Source: Protula sp. h YS-2021 (taxonomy: Eukaryota; Annelida; Polychaeta; Sabellida; Serpulidae). Taken from it: a DNA stretch of 64,000 nt. Within the stretch, counting starts at the first letter, position 1, and each line of letters starts with the position of its first letter. The notes under the pieces are model-generated. The model did not search any database and was not told the origin of the DNA. It was given only the letters and a program-made list of their open reading frames with translations. Where the stretch lies: NCBI GenBank assembly GCA_949752745.1, contig OX457029.1, positions 39,951,500 through 40,015,499 of the forward strand, written 5' to 3'. This document shows, in pieces, positions 34,439 to 45,829 of the stretch. A program made the translations under genes and the position numbers.

Positions 34439-34891
34439 GTGGAGGACGTTAATCATACCTTAGGAAGTGGGGCCATGCAATCCGACGCCTATACAGTTAC
34501 CAAACCGATTGGGTGCCTAGTGCTCAACACAAAGGATCTGATAAGATTTCACACAGGCTGTTATCGCCCAGCTTACAACTATACAAGAATACTATACTCC
34601 ATCGACATAAACATCTCGAAAGACAAGCTGTTCCAGCTGCTCTATGCAGAATATGCGGGGCAAGTGCACCGGTTTTCCGAAGACCTACTAGCAGAGCTCG
34701 ATGGCCTACAGGACCTACAGAATCGAACGTGGCACGATTGGTGGATGGAAGCCACGCAATGGCAGACAACGGGGGGGGGGGTAGCATCGGTGACGCATAA
34801 CGTCTGCATCACTCATGATAAAGGGCTACAAAGCCAAGAGAGCCAGAGCAGTGTTTATCGGAAGGCCAGCTATCCTCCAGCTAATAGGTGA
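34439..34891 (+). pseudogene. Gag-like ORF remnant of E4
   Basis: The longest open frame of E4 (150 codons). It contains RPAYNYTRILYSIDINISKD, KLFQLLYAEYAG and LAELDGLQDLQNRTWHDWW. It lies upstream of the RT, where gag is found in E3, but direct similarity to E3 gag is weak. A G11 run (34,771-34,781) interrupts the 3' part and probably shifts the frame. Confidence 0.45.
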
Positions 34892-35249
34892 CAACTACAG
34901 GATTCAATGTGCATGTCATTGTCACGAAAATTGGCTCGCTGCAACAGAACGTAACAATTTTGGCGTAACATTGTCCGGTTTCAGGGACAAAGTGCTGTAT
35001 GCAAATTCCATGTCGGTAGGAGGCAGATGCAGACACTTTTGGTAAAGATGAAAAGAAATGGGGACACCAACCCAGTTGGTGACATCGCTAAGGTACGGCC
35101 ACCTTCTCCTATTCTAGAAAGTAAACGGCTATCAATCTCACTGAAAAACATGTTGGACAGGGAACAAAAGAGCAGGTAGCACTAGAGGATATGGAAAAGA
35201 TTTGCTGATATGACGATTTAAAAAGAGAGTCACAGAGGAAACGTTTGCG

Positions 35250-35640
35250 GGACAATCCTGCTTGTTCCACCGGATATTCTTTTAAGATCGGAAAGAATGA
35301 TGATGGGGTTGACGTTTAATAAATCTGAAACCGCTAAACGAGAATTTAGAAACCCTGATATTAAATTTGCCAACATGACGACCAGTCGTGGGATGTGGGG
35401 GACGTCGATAGATCTGTCAGACACGGATCTGCACATTCTGATATGACTCCCATATTACATATAACTGTGCTTTCAAGTGGGAATTGGTACCGTGTGCTAT
35501 CCTTTGGTCTGGTACCGGCGCCTTGGGTCTTCAGCCAGGCAATGCGTTCAGTGAAGTCGTGGAGGCAATGGCAGATAATATTTATTTCAAACCTGGACGA
35601 CTATTTGAATGCGGGTCTGAAGCGATAAAAGGTTTCCAAT
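35250..35640 (+). pseudogene. DIRS reverse transcriptase fragment of E4
   Basis: The plus strand reads GMWGTSIDLSDTDLHI, which is RT motif A; E3 has GTSIDLSDAYLHV. After a frameshift it reads YRVLSFGLVPAPWVFSQAMR and then IFISNLDDYL, in which the YLDD catalytic box is NLDD. Motif A Asp and the DD pair remain, but stops and the frameshift abolish the ORF. Confidence 0.82.
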
Positions 35641-36119
35641 CAGACGCTAGTGTTGCTAATGCATCGAGCTGGGGTTGTTGGTAAACTGGAGAACTTGGCG
35701 ATAGAGCAAGTAATTGTGTTCCTAGAAGGTGTGCTCTACTTTCACATTAAGGTGCCTGTTTCTTTCATAATACGCCAACCAGAAGATTTGGGGCATTATC
35801 AGAACCATGCTGGAAGCTAGGTCGGTGTCCGCAACTATAGCAGATACCATGTTGGGATGTTAGTACAGAGAAAATGGTGCCACCGGTAAACCTCCGCTTT
35901 CGAGGGGGAGACCAGCAAACAGTGCGAGAAACACTCAAGAGTGGCTGCACTCCACGCAACAAGTTCAGCCTTCCGTCACAGGGAGGATCTTTGGTTTTGG
36001 ATGGGCACAGCGAACCTGGTACAGCGGTCCCAGTTTACCATGTTTAAACCACAACTTCAGATTCAAACTTTTGCGTAAAAAGGGTTGGCAGCGTATTTTC
36101 AAGGTAGGCTGTTTTAGGG

Positions 36120-36460
36120 GCAGTAGCCACAGCAACTATGAGACATGCACACCTAGCGAAGCACTGAATATTCTAGTGCTAGAACTCCAGGGCAAGGCTG
36201 TATTGTGTCTGACAGGCAACAGTACCACGGTAAGTTACATCAAAAAGCAGTGAGGAGACACGAGGTCGCTTACTCTTTTGTAAGCAGCCACACCACATCC
36301 CAGACAGGAACAAGCACTTCAAAGGGACTGGACGCTCTTTACGCGTCTCTTTCACTGGCTGGTGAATTGCTCGTTTTTCGGGCCCCAGAGGTTTCCATGC
36401 ATCTCACCATGTCCAGATCTGGATGCCACAGCCAATAATACGTTGAGCGCCCCATGGCCA
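36120..36460 (+). pseudogene. DIRS RNase H fragment of E4
   Basis: The plus strand reads LNILVLELQGKAVLCLTGNS followed by TTVSYIKKQ and a stop. E3 has LNKLSDNLEGKSVRVLLDNS followed by TAVAYLKKQGG. The Asp of the LLDNS motif is Gly here. Degenerate and inactive. Confidence 0.75.
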
Positions 36461-36799
36461 AAACAGGTAAGGTATGCGTTTCCCTCATTCACGAGAGAGT
36501 GAAAGATCAACTAGGGAGAAAACAATGCTTTACGTTGCTGTTCGGCAAATTGTCGCCCGTGTTTCCACTGTACAATGCTGGGCGACGGAGGCACCGAAGA
36601 AACTAACGATATAAACGTGGGCACTGAGGCAACCACTGGCACGCACATCCCTAAAACGAACCCTTTGAAAAAAACAAGGATTTCGGTGCAGGCGGTAGTA
36701 CGAATGCAATAGTAGCGGGCTAGGTCCATCCGTTCGGTCTATGGATCACTGTGGAAGGCATTCAAGTGGTGGTGCCTGATAAAATCAGCAGATCCAGTG

Positions 36800-37110
36800 T
36801 CAGTAACCGCGCCATTGCTATTCCTCACCTGTTTAAGATGAAGAAGGTGCCGACCAGAAGAACAGAGGGCTACGTGGAGGCGTTGGCTCTATGCTAAAAA
36901 CGCAACTGGCTACAACCCATACCATTATGATTTCTTGTCTAAGCTAATACGGAATTTTGGTTTGCAGAGATCACCTCGAGCCATGCATATAGTGGAGTAG
37001 AACTTGAAGGTGGTTCGTACAGGGGCCGACCCTCCGGGAGGAACAGAACACTTTTAGCGACTGCGTCAGGTAAAAGGAGAAGTAAGATACATGCATCAGC
37101 ACTCTTACGA
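36800..37110 (+). pseudogene. DIRS tyrosine recombinase fragment of E4
   Basis: Near 37,060-37,090 the plus strand reads LATASGKRRSKIHASALL, matching the first-Arg block of E3 (LALASGKRRGEIHAL). Upstream is LVIALLF-type degenerate sequence after ISRSSVSN. The HxxR and Tyr blocks were not found. Fragmentary. Confidence 0.6.
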
Positions 37111-37480
37111 AAACAACGGCGGGGTCGTTCTGAAGTCTAGTACCGTCTTAGGTAATACTCACATAGTGACATGGTGACATGGTAAGGAAGTTTTCGGAAA
37201 TTTTCCTGCTTGTTGTATACAAACACTCATCAGAACGGGATACGAGGCGCAATGGAAACCTGCTGTGATCCGTGGACACACTCGTAAGTTCGCAGAGGAG
37301 TCGAAGGCCAGACGTAACCTGGAACATACAAGGTGAATATTACCGTTTCTTTCCCATATTAAGTGAATAGGGAAATCCAGCATCTCCATCAGGAGGGTAA
37401 TGGTGACAGCATGTGAGGCAGCATCTACAGGAGATGGGATACAATATGACCTCAAGATGCACCCCACGAAGTAAGACAGG

Positions 37481-38984
37481 TTACCTGTTCTCTAAAGGCA
37501 GATAGAAAGATTACTGACAATCCCCTAATTCTTTTAATCGTTTTAACCTGTTTCAAAGTAACGGGTTGATATAATGACAGCTGCAAGGAATTTGTATGAA
37601 CAAAATACCCGTTTCTATAACCCATTAATACGGGTTTTTGCTTTGCTTATTTTTAATGGGAAATAAAAAATAAAAAATGGGCAAAATGGGAGCGATACAT
37701 TGAGCCCAACGATGTGGAAATGATATGCTTTTTAAATTGTCTTTTGCAAGTAAATGTTTTTACCAAATGCGAAACTTTTATAATACATTTCAATCGAAAT
37801 ATGCTAGGTTTTGTCAGAGTTACTAAGATTTATATTTATCCCATTTCCATATAGTTGTGCAAATTTCATGTCGTGTTCCTTGTAGCCGAGTGCAAAAGAG
37901 GCTCGTTGGAATAGGTAATTGTTTACGGCTCAACGGACGACTTGAGAGACGGACGTACGGACATACCAATACTCCTTCGCCAATTCTTGTCTGAGGGCTA
38001 TGAAATGCCCTACTGTAATCAAACGCGAATATCCTTATTACTGTATTTCCTTATATATATGTAAAGTACATATATATATACCTATGCGTAAAGTACAAGA
38101 AAAATGCACGTTACTGCAATCATAGACCGTAACCTAGACAGAAACATTGACAAGTACGTGTGCATATAAGTACTGGTCTCCCTCTTTGTTAAACGCACGT
38201 CGGATCTTCTCCTTTTTTGATATGGTTACACAAATGCTGTACTCTCTCTTGGTCGAGGCGTAGGGGAGCGGAGTTCTAATCCTCCGTCGTTAAGTCCTAA
38301 TCACCAGAAATAGGGCGCCAGGGGGGGGGGGGGGGCACTTGGTATCATATGTTTTACCATGAGTATCAAAAAAGAAAAATTAAAAAAAAATAATAGTAAA
38401 AACATGGAGAACGTCGGAATGATTTTGAGGCCACATGCGGACCGTGCAAATATTTTGCTTAAAAGGGAAGGGATTAATTTTCATTCAGTACTCCACGTTT
38501 CCCACAAAAGGGTTTTTTATGGAATTTAACTCCCCGTTTGGTTAACAAAGGGGATATTACTTAAAGCAAAGCATTCGGTGTTTAGGGTCGTTTTAGAAAG
38601 TCATGGACAAGCATGGTTACCATTTGTTGCGTGAGTGCCCCTCCCCGGGACCTGGGGATTATCAAAAGTGTACTGAATATCTGTCTTGGCAGACAATTCG
38701 CAAAGAAAAGCAGTCCTCTCATTCATGGAAAGATCACTTGTTTTGCACGTTTTTCAAGTTCAAACTCCATTTGTTTTCTAAAAAAAAACACCCAAATTAA
38801 AATAGTACATAATCATAAATTTATGTGTTTCTACATTATACAACTGCAAAATAAAATTCAAATTAGACAGAATTTTGCTACTGTGTACCGAACTATCCCA
38901 ACATTAAAGAATGAAGTCATAGTCACGGTCAACTTAAAAACGTTACCTTCAACTCTAAATTAATCTACATGTCATGGAACTAAT
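37481..38984. other. No recognisable gene; repeats and simple sequence
   Basis: At about 37,925-37,965 an ACGGACGACTTGAGAGACGG ACGTACGGACA-type tail, common at the ends of dispersed invertebrate repeats, is present. A 12 bp palindrome lies at 38,052-38,078 and a G15 run at 38,321-38,335. Short frames at 38,603-38,963 have no recognisable motif. Confidence 0.5.
38052..38078. other. Perfect 12 bp AT-rich inverted repeat
   Basis: TATATATATGTA and TACATATATATA flank a three-base AAG loop. The sequence could extrude as a cruciform. Confidence 0.8.
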
Positions 38985-39309
38985 GTTTTATTTCGTAAAA
39001 CGGGCTTTCACGAGTAAAGCGTGATTCGCGTTCTCCACTTTAAACGGATTCCCTTTTGGTTGTAGATTACCACGCAATAGAAAAACTTTTTTGTTGTAGT
39101 TCTTTCCCGCCTTACATCTACCGACCAAAGAGAACGATAGAATCCTCGTATCATACGTTATTGTAGAGCTAGGGCGTTCTCTTTAAGGCCCCAAATAGGT
39201 GGTTACAAACTCACCCAAGCTTGTTGTGGGATGGATGAGAGGAAATGGGTTAAAGGTGGAGAACGCGAATTACGCTTTTACTGGTAAAACTCGTTTTACG
39301 AAATACAAC
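38985..39309. repeat. DIRS 3' terminal foldback, E2
   Basis: Outer arm 38,985-39,062 (TTATTTCGTAAAACGGGCTT...GCGTTCTCCACTTT) and inner arm 39,242-39,309 (GGTGGAGAACGCGAATTACG...TCGTTTTACGAAATA) are ~65 bp imperfect inverted repeats. They are separated by about 180 bases. The outer arm is also the inverse of the E3 5' end at 51,001-51,080. This supports terminal inverted repeat plus internal complementary region. Confidence 0.8.
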
Positions 39310-40440
39310 TTTAGTTTGACTCGGCAAAAGCTATGATTTCGTTTATCTCCACTTTTAAAGGGACATGGGTCCGGAGCATGGTAGCCTGCCAGTCTGAACT
39401 GCACAAAAGGTCGCGAATTATAATATGACCCCGTAAATGTCTGCTTGTTTTTAGATGGATGAAAGAGGTGGATACTGTAGATAAAGATGAAATAAAACTG
39501 TAATTAAGTTCCACTACTTTTAATTCTTTCCAGATATTGGTCCGGGGGAATCACTCCCGGGCCAGAACAATATGATAAACAAAACGTAAAGAGCATCACA
39601 GCAAGGTATAGTCACCGCAAATAATCGACTGAGTGACTGATCGACAAGAGTGTCTTTCGCCAACCCCCTCCTACCTCCCACTGGATGGATCTCCTACTTG
39701 ATACTCGATACTCGAGTGGTATATATTCTCTTTCATATTTAATCTTTATTGTATATATAAGATAACAGATAATAAGTCAAGGAGATTTACGTAAAATAAA
39801 TACTGGCACACCAGAAATTAGATCTAGGTTTCCTTATAAAGACATGCTATGTCACTTAGACTTGGACAAAAAATGATAGCACCGTTCTAATTTTTAACCA
39901 GAATATTTCCTAAGCTCTGTTACTTTTAATGAAAAGACTCATGGAAGATTAACTAGAATACTCTCAATGATTAATGCAATTTACTTTCAACTCGAAATAA
40001 TGATAAAGTTAATTAATTTGCTGATTATTTCTCTACATGGGGTCGTTGTGGCACTATGGTCCCAGCTAGTACTGTGCCTATGGGATTGGCTCTTCTGTCT
40101 CAAGGCTGTTCAGGTATACCTGTGGAACGGTTGAGACGGTAGTGTCTCATCCCCCTTTGTTTTTCTAGTAAAGTAGACAAAGGAAGGAGAATCGTTTTTT
40201 TTAAAAATAGCAGTGAGGTAAAAAAGGTGGCCCATATTAGATGTCATCTAATCAACGCGGTCTCTGGGATATAACTTAAAGAAGTTGTCATTTTCCACAT
40301 TCTTAACATAAGTGAGGAATGACGAAAAGGCTAAACATCTATAAGAATCAGTGCGCCTTCTTGAGTGCGTTTATTCTCTGGTCTTGAGGTTGTTGCTGTT
40401 CCCGTTGTGGCACTTTGGAAAGCCACCTTTCTGTTTCCTT
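39310..40440 (-). other. 3' untranslated region of E2
   Basis: The part up to about 39,530 is homologous to 8,573-8,810 of E1-A (AAAAGCT...CGTTTATCTCCACTTTTAA, GGAGCATGGT). This shows that the terminal region of the elements extends inward. No ORF was recognised. Confidence 0.55.
39538..39564. other. GC-rich hairpin in the E2 3' region
   Basis: TGGTCCGGGGGA and TCCCGGGCCA pair around an ATCAC-containing loop with a small bulge. It lies in the 3' UTR of E2. Function unknown. Confidence 0.5.
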
Positions 40441-40449
40441 TTGCCCTTG

Positions 40450-41560
40450 AATTTGGGAGAGGGTGACCTGTAACAGACATTTATTTGGTCGCTGCTATGA
40501 ATGGTCCCAAAGAGCAGGGGCCAGACAATTCGTCTTGTAAGAAGTCTTTCAGAAAGTACTTAACGAAAGGAGTTGGGGAAGCCTCTCTTCAGTATGTCCG
40601 AAAGTAACACACTGCGTAAAGCCTTTGTTCGGGACTTGTTTGGGCTTTGATTTTTAATTCAGTGTATGGACTCATATCTGACTGTGCTTCATCGTAAGCT
40701 GTCAAGATGACCCCTTTTATGTAATTAGTAATTGTCTGCTTGGAGAGGTCTTTATTAAATTTCGGCGTAAAGGAGATTATGAGGTCTTTTTGATTTTCTG
40801 ATCTGTATGCTTTCGATGTCTCTAGATGTTGGCATAGTGCTTTGACGGGAAACAGAGAAACTAGGTCTTCGGAACTAGGTTCCTCTGACAAGGCTGGGAG
40901 GTTTATATGATTAAATATGCCCACCCCGTGGGTAACGATATGGCTCTTACCCATAAAGTCTGCTCAAGGACCAGGATAACCTTTTCCCATGTGCCATTTT
41001 CTTTGCTTACCTTTCTCTCCAAGGTATGAATCTCGGTTCTTCTCTTGCCTGAGACTAGAGCTAGTAAAACTGTGAATCCTATCGTCGCATTTTTTGCTGA
41101 TATGACCTCTTTTCCGAAAATGTCCGCACGTTGAAGATACTGGAGGACTAAGCATAGATCCCATTTTGCTATGCTGTAAGCATATGGGGTGTATTTACCT
41201 TGAAGTATCTGATCAGCTGAGAAAAGCCGGGTCCTCTCCTGGGTCGTAGCTCGTTGATTTCTTGAGTCTCAAGCCTATAGCGGCTTTATATTTTTCAATG
41301 GATCCCACCCTTAACTGTTCATTTGTAAAAAAGATGATCTAGGAAATCTGCCACTACTGCTGGGAGGTCTGAAACAGGTCCAGCTTGGACTTACTGCACC
41401 CAGAGGCAAACTTCTTTCACTATGACCTGCAAGCTTTAGCTGTGGAGCTTTTGTGGTTGTGTTTAATTTTCTCTCTTACTTGCTTACAGGTGCAGTTTAA
41501 GCAAGTGGGGAGGATGGTAGTACGTCCAGTGAGTTGGGACAGTAACTCCCTGTGATACGG
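40450..41560 (-). pseudogene. DIRS tyrosine recombinase of E2, broken
   Basis: The N-terminal part includes HKSSTAKACRS and SKSKLDLFQTS. The first-Arg block is FTVLLALVSGKRRTEIHTLE (about 41,025-41,085). Then follow LFPVKALCQHLETSKAYRS and NQKDLIISFTPKFNKDLSKQ. Where E3 has DHVRQIANSLRAL, E2 reads QTSPEQRLYAV, so the catalytic His and Arg are gone. The C-terminal block is PFVKYFLKDF, with Phe at one of the two Tyr positions of E3. Stops and frameshifts are present. Confidence 0.82.
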
Positions 41561-41577
41561 GAACGGGATTTATTTTA

Positions 41578-41975
41578 TCACCTTGCAACGGAGCAGTAGG
41601 AGGAACCATGGGCTCCGCGCAACCATGGGACTATTAACAGTAGAGACTGTGAGCCCGAATCAACTGTTTTCTGTGGGGCTTGGTGCAGGATTGCCTGAGG
41701 GGGAAAGGCATACAGTACTTCCTCCAACGGCCAATGGCAGTTGAGGAAGTTCGCTGCCCAACCTGTTTGATCTGGGCAGAAGGAGACAAACCTGGGAAGC
41801 TGGGATGTCATCGCATTGGCAAATAGGTCCAGCGTGAGAACCCCATGTAGACTGGCGTACTACCTTTTGAAAGGACTGAGGGGCCAGGCACCATTCGGTG
41901 TTGATTACTTGACCCGCCCTGGAAGCTAAGTCTGCTAACACATCGAGCTTTCCTGCTAGGTGGCCCACTGAAAGT
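41578..41975 (-). pseudogene. DIRS RNase H C-terminal/connection region of E2
   Basis: The minus strand reads HLAGKLDVLADLASRAGQVI and NTEWCLAPQSFQKVV, matching E3 HLSGKLNVLADLASRAGQVI. It then reads LTLDLFANAMTSQLP, intact at the position where E3 has a TAG. Frameshifts follow. At about 41,975 it is joined directly to gag-derived sequence. Confidence 0.82.
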
Positions 41976-41978
41976 GTT

Positions 41979-43521
41979 TTATGCGCTCTTGACCAGCCAT
42001 GGAGAGAATCTGAAATGCCAGCTTGGAAAACGGGCGTGATTTTGTGTCATCGTGTTTTCAAGGCTTTCAGATTGTTGTCTTGAACTGACATGATGTTTAA
42101 AATATGTAACGAGGGCGACCTCAATGGTCTCAACTAGCGATATGTCTAAATCGTTTCGCACTAATGGAATTCAAACTGTTCGTTTTACCGGCTGTTCCAG
42201 CGCGTCTAGTGGAACCAGCTCGTCAGAGGAGCGGCATGGACCCGAACGTACTAAGCAATGTTTGGAGAAGTGAACACGTGACAGCGTACGATCTTCACTA
42301 GCGTCCATCTTTTTAAATTCTTTCACCCGTAAGGATATAGCATTGGCAATGCCTTCGCTGGTCGAGATTGCTATGAACGAATCGTGTTAAGGAGGGGCGG
42401 CTTGTGACGTCACGCGTATCGGAGGATCCTTCTTATCCAAACGTGGGGAGCCACAGATGACTTTGGCAGCCGTGCTATTTCCTGCACGGCACCCCTGAAT
42501 GGAACATCTATGGGACTATGGTGGAGGCGGAGCCCAAGGGGAGGTGTTACCGTGTGAGATCCGGGGGGAGAAGGAGTTGTGTTTGATCGTCTGCCCGCCA
42601 AGGCCAGGTCCTTCCAGAGTCTTTGGCTCCGTCCTGATTATCGTACACAGTCCATTTTTCATAAGGAAAGATGGAAACGGGAGGGGGTGACGTGTCTTCA
42701 GACTCCTCCTCCATCTCCCCTTCTTCTGAGTCTTGGTTGTCGGAGCCCATTTCGGGGACCTGAGATTGACATTGTGACGCTGGGGGTCCCCTGTTGGTGT
42801 ATAAATCTCTTTTTTCCTATTTTGGGGGATCGCGGTAAGGGGAGAGATATCCGTCATCTTCCAGTAGTGTAGGAACCTGCTCCGAAGGCGATATACCTAA
42901 CGACTCCTCCTCGCTGATCGTAATCTTCTCCGGGTTATCCGTGACCGGGCTCAATGAGAGGGGATGGGGTAAGCCCGAGGTACAAGCAACAGTCTGGCCC
43001 TCTAGAGGAGAGCTTGAAACCGTGACGGACGGTTCTCCTTTACCCGTGTAACAATGTCTCTTGACTTGTTGGGGGTCTCTTGACCTTTTGCTGCAGGTTC
43101 AACAAGTGTTTTTGTAACGGCGATTCGAGCGATAAACAGGCCGAGAACTCGCTTGGAGGGCGTGGTAGTAAGGATGGGGAAGACAGCTGGATCCGGAGTC
43201 CTTTTGAGTGCCTGTGACTCGCTCGGGTGGGGGAGGACTGAACTTGAGAGGCCGAAATGATAATTGGCTTGACACTTGGAGAATATGGCGTTCTTTCCCC
43301 TCGGGAATATCCAGTTCCGCCACTGTCACTGAGAAAGCCCTTGACTTGGATTTGAGTTTTCTGTATTTCTTGGTAGCCGAAGTAGCGTCTGATTCCGAGC
43401 CAGCGTCTATATGGATAAACGTAGAAACTTGGCCCAAAATGACATAGCTCGCTTTCTTCATTGTGTCCTCTACGAACTCGATGTTTCCTTGTAGCATTTT
43501 CTTTTGTATTGGACACAGCAA
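41979..43521 (-). pseudogene. DIRS gag-like ORF of E2, fragmented
   Basis: The N-terminal part (43,099-43,521) reads ILGQVSTFIHIDAGSESD, KSKSRAFSVTVAELDIPEG. E3 has ILQQVSMPIRLDSGEESD, LKLSRAFSETVAELDI. The middle (42,410-42,860) includes DVPFRGAVQEIARL, matching E3 DVPFRDAI...EIARL. The C-terminal part (41,979-42,260) includes RNDLDISLVET, matching E3 RADSDIPLVEK. Frameshifts separate the parts. No zinc knuckle was seen. The function is assumed to be capsid-like from its position in the element. Confidence 0.75.
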
Positions 43522-43660
43522 ACAGCAAAATGATTAAGGTTGCAAATCCATTAAATAGTCGAAAATATACCTTTGACACTTTTTTGCGTTTTGCAATCAA
43601 ATTTTCACGGCGGGGAGGGGGGAGTGGTGGGCGAGGGATGGGGGATTTCACCAAACAATT

Positions 43661-44429
43661 TTACACTACGAGTTTTGAGATCAGCAGGACTACGAAATGA
43701 CTTCAATCCAAATACCGCCAGAACAATAAAATAGTGCTGGGTTAAAGCAACGCCAGGTGTTTTACCCCGTCCTTCCTGATCAGCTCAAAGATTTTTCATT
43801 TCAGACAGCTTTCAGGAGAGAGGGGATGGTAACTTCGCCCTAATTTAATATAGAGGTACATAAAAGGGGCTGTGCCAGCAATCTCCGGATCCTAAAACAA
43901 GGGAATAAACCACAACAAAACCCTTTTTTCCTATAATTTCCTACGAAGGTCAAGATCACCGGAGTACTACTTCGTTGTCGTCGTTTTGACAAAAAGATTT
44001 TATCTCTAATCCTTTTCGAGATAATGGTCAGCTTCCGGTTTTTTCTTTGACCATAGCCGGGAAGGTCAAGTTCACAGAGATATCTCTGATGTAACATCGT
44101 TTTAGCCAAAAGGGTAAAAACTTAGCTTAAAATGTGTATAACCGTTATAAGTCATCCTATCGTTAACCACTTTATTCTTGTGAGAAATGAGTCTGACCTC
44201 TATACCGGACCTGTGGATTCTGTGAGACATTATCCACGTCTACACGTGTGCCAAATTTAGTCTTCCTCCGACAACCAGAGTAGGTTGAGCTCTCTGAAAA
44301 GAATCTAACGAGGAAAAAGGGGAGGAACAGAGGAGAAAGGCAGAATTTCCAGAATAACTACAAACTTATTTCAAGTTGAAAATGGATTTTGAGAGTGAGA
44401 ATCACTTAAAAGTTCAACTGTATTATCAA
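43661..44429. other. Gap between DIRS elements E2 and E3
   Basis: Contains a minus-strand family-2 satellite piece (43,918-44,125). The rest is unassigned AT-rich sequence and may include decayed element ends. Confidence 0.5.
43918..44125 (-). repeat. Satellite family 2, one to two units, minus strand
   Basis: Plus-strand TCCTTTTCGAGATAATGGTC, AGCTTCCGG, GGGAAGGTCAAGTTCA and ATGTAACATCGTTTTAGCC are the complements of the family-2 landmarks at 12,482-13,330. Confidence 0.75.
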
Positions 44430-44722
44430 TTTATATGTGTCATTTATGCCCCCCCTTTTTCTGACCCTAGGGTCCGAAAAGAGAGGACGATGGCAGGTAG
44501 CTGGGTATTAGGACCATGGTGACCCTGCCTAAACAAAATAAAATAATCTAAAATGGAAACCATTCTTGAGATTAAACTAACGTCCATGCAAGTGAAAATA
44601 TCAGTTCTGTGGTTATTAACTTGCTTAACGGTACGACAACAAAGTCTGAAAATGTCACTGCTTCTTGCCCTTGAATTCGTTGTGTCCTTTGGCAAATCCC
44701 CCTTTCTGATTGCCTTTCCCTT

Positions 44723-45829
44723 TCAGTTTTGGAGCGGGTTGCCTGTAACCAGAGTAGAAGGGTTCGTAATGATGGTTTCCGCAGCAATGAAGGGGCTTAA
44801 AGAGTAAAGACCCGACAACTCGTTCTGCGAAAACTCTTTAAGGTAATATTTAACGAATGAGTTGGGAGGGGACCAACAACCCGTTTTAAGTATATCTACC
44901 AAAGACACATCACAGAGAGCCCTGAGGGAATTTGCTATCTGGCGGACATGATCGGCTTTAACTTTACATTCGTTCTGTAGGCCCGTATCGGTCTGTGCCT
45001 GTTCATAAGCTGAGAAAATGACCTTTTTAATATAGTTTGAGATAGAAATATAGTTTGTTAAGAATGATCCTTGTTGAATTTTGGCATGAAAGAAATAATG
45101 AGGGCTTTTTGATTTTATGAGCGATATGCTTCTGAAATCGAAAGATATTGACTTAGTGCTTTGACCGGGCACAACGAAATCCGATCCTCAACTAATTGTT
45201 CCTCAACCATGAAACCGGCTCTAGGAGTAAGGAACATTCTATTCCCCTCACCACTTTCTTTTATTATCTCTCTGTCCAACGCATGGATTTCGCCTCTCCT
45301 CTTACCGGACGCTAAGGCTAACAGGAAAGTGAATCTTACCGTGGCGTCTTTTGCGGAAATGTTTTCTTCTGCGAAATTTTCTGGGCACTGTAAATAACGT
45401 AATACCAGTGACCAATCCCATTGGGCCACATTGGACTGTAGGGGAGGGGAATTTACCTTGAAATGTCTGATTAACTGTGACAAGGCCGTATCCTCACCCG
45501 GGTCATAGCCAGTAGAAGCCTTAAGTCTCGAGCCAATGGCGGCTCGATAACATTCTATAGACCCTACCTTCAGTTGACCTTCCATGAAAAGATGGTCAAA
45601 AAAATCTGCTACCACTGCTGGTGACGCTTGAAAGGTGTCTAGCTTAGAGGTAGCGCACCAAGGGGGCAAACTTGTTCCATTGCGACCCATAAACTTTCGC
45701 TGTGGATTGCTTATGGCTGTTTATTATCTTTTCCACTACCTGCTTGGAGAAACCTTTTTTTTTCTCTAGAAAGGATTGGTTAGGCACCACAGGTTCTCTG
45801 TGACAAGGTATTGGGATGGACTCGAGCAC
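44723..45829 (-). pseudogene. DIRS tyrosine recombinase of E3
   Basis: Integrates the DNA form of the element. N-terminal part: KGFSKQVVEKIINSHKQSTA, TSKLDTFQASPAVVADFFD. Catalytic part: VRFTFLLALASGKRRGEIHA (first Arg), DRISLCPVKALSQYLSI, then DHVRQIANSLRAL (His-x-x-Arg), VSLVDILKTGCWSPPNSF and VKYYLKEF (nucleophilic Tyr). Defects: one extra C in the C run at about 45,662-45,666 (frameshift); an in-frame TAA at 45,115-45,117 where E2 has Glu; and a further frameshift near 45,040-45,065 within a small local duplication (AATATAGTTTG twice). All catalytic residues are present although the frame is not. Confidence 0.88.

Larger units (their letters stand above)
33470..37480 (+). mobile_element. 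DIRS-like retrotransposon remnant E4 (plus strand)
   Basis: Gag-like frames (33,664-34,229; 34,439-34,891) are followed by RT (35,250-35,640), RNase H (36,120-36,460) and recombinase (36,800-37,100) remnants, in the order of E3 but on the plus strand. Many stops and frameshifts occur. No terminal repeat like those of the other DIRS copies was found on either side, so the limits are approximate. It is the most decayed copy. Confidence 0.75.
38985..43660 (-). mobile_element. DIRS-like retrotransposon E2 lacking reverse transcriptase
   Basis: Minus strand, from right to left: gag (43,521 to about 41,980), RNase H C-terminal part (41,968-41,578), recombinase (about 41,560-40,450), 3' UTR and terminal foldback (39,309-38,985). 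Relative to E3, about 1.7 kb covering the gag end, the whole RT and the first RNase H part is missing, with gag-like sequence joined to HLAGKLDVLADLASR. It could not retrotranspose by itself. The 5' terminal repeat was not found. Confidence 0.87.

Noticed and set aside
42516..42857. Proline- and lysine-rich minus-strand ORF as an independent gene
   Set aside because: It lies inside the gag region of E2 and overlaps another frame of the same region; no independent evidence.
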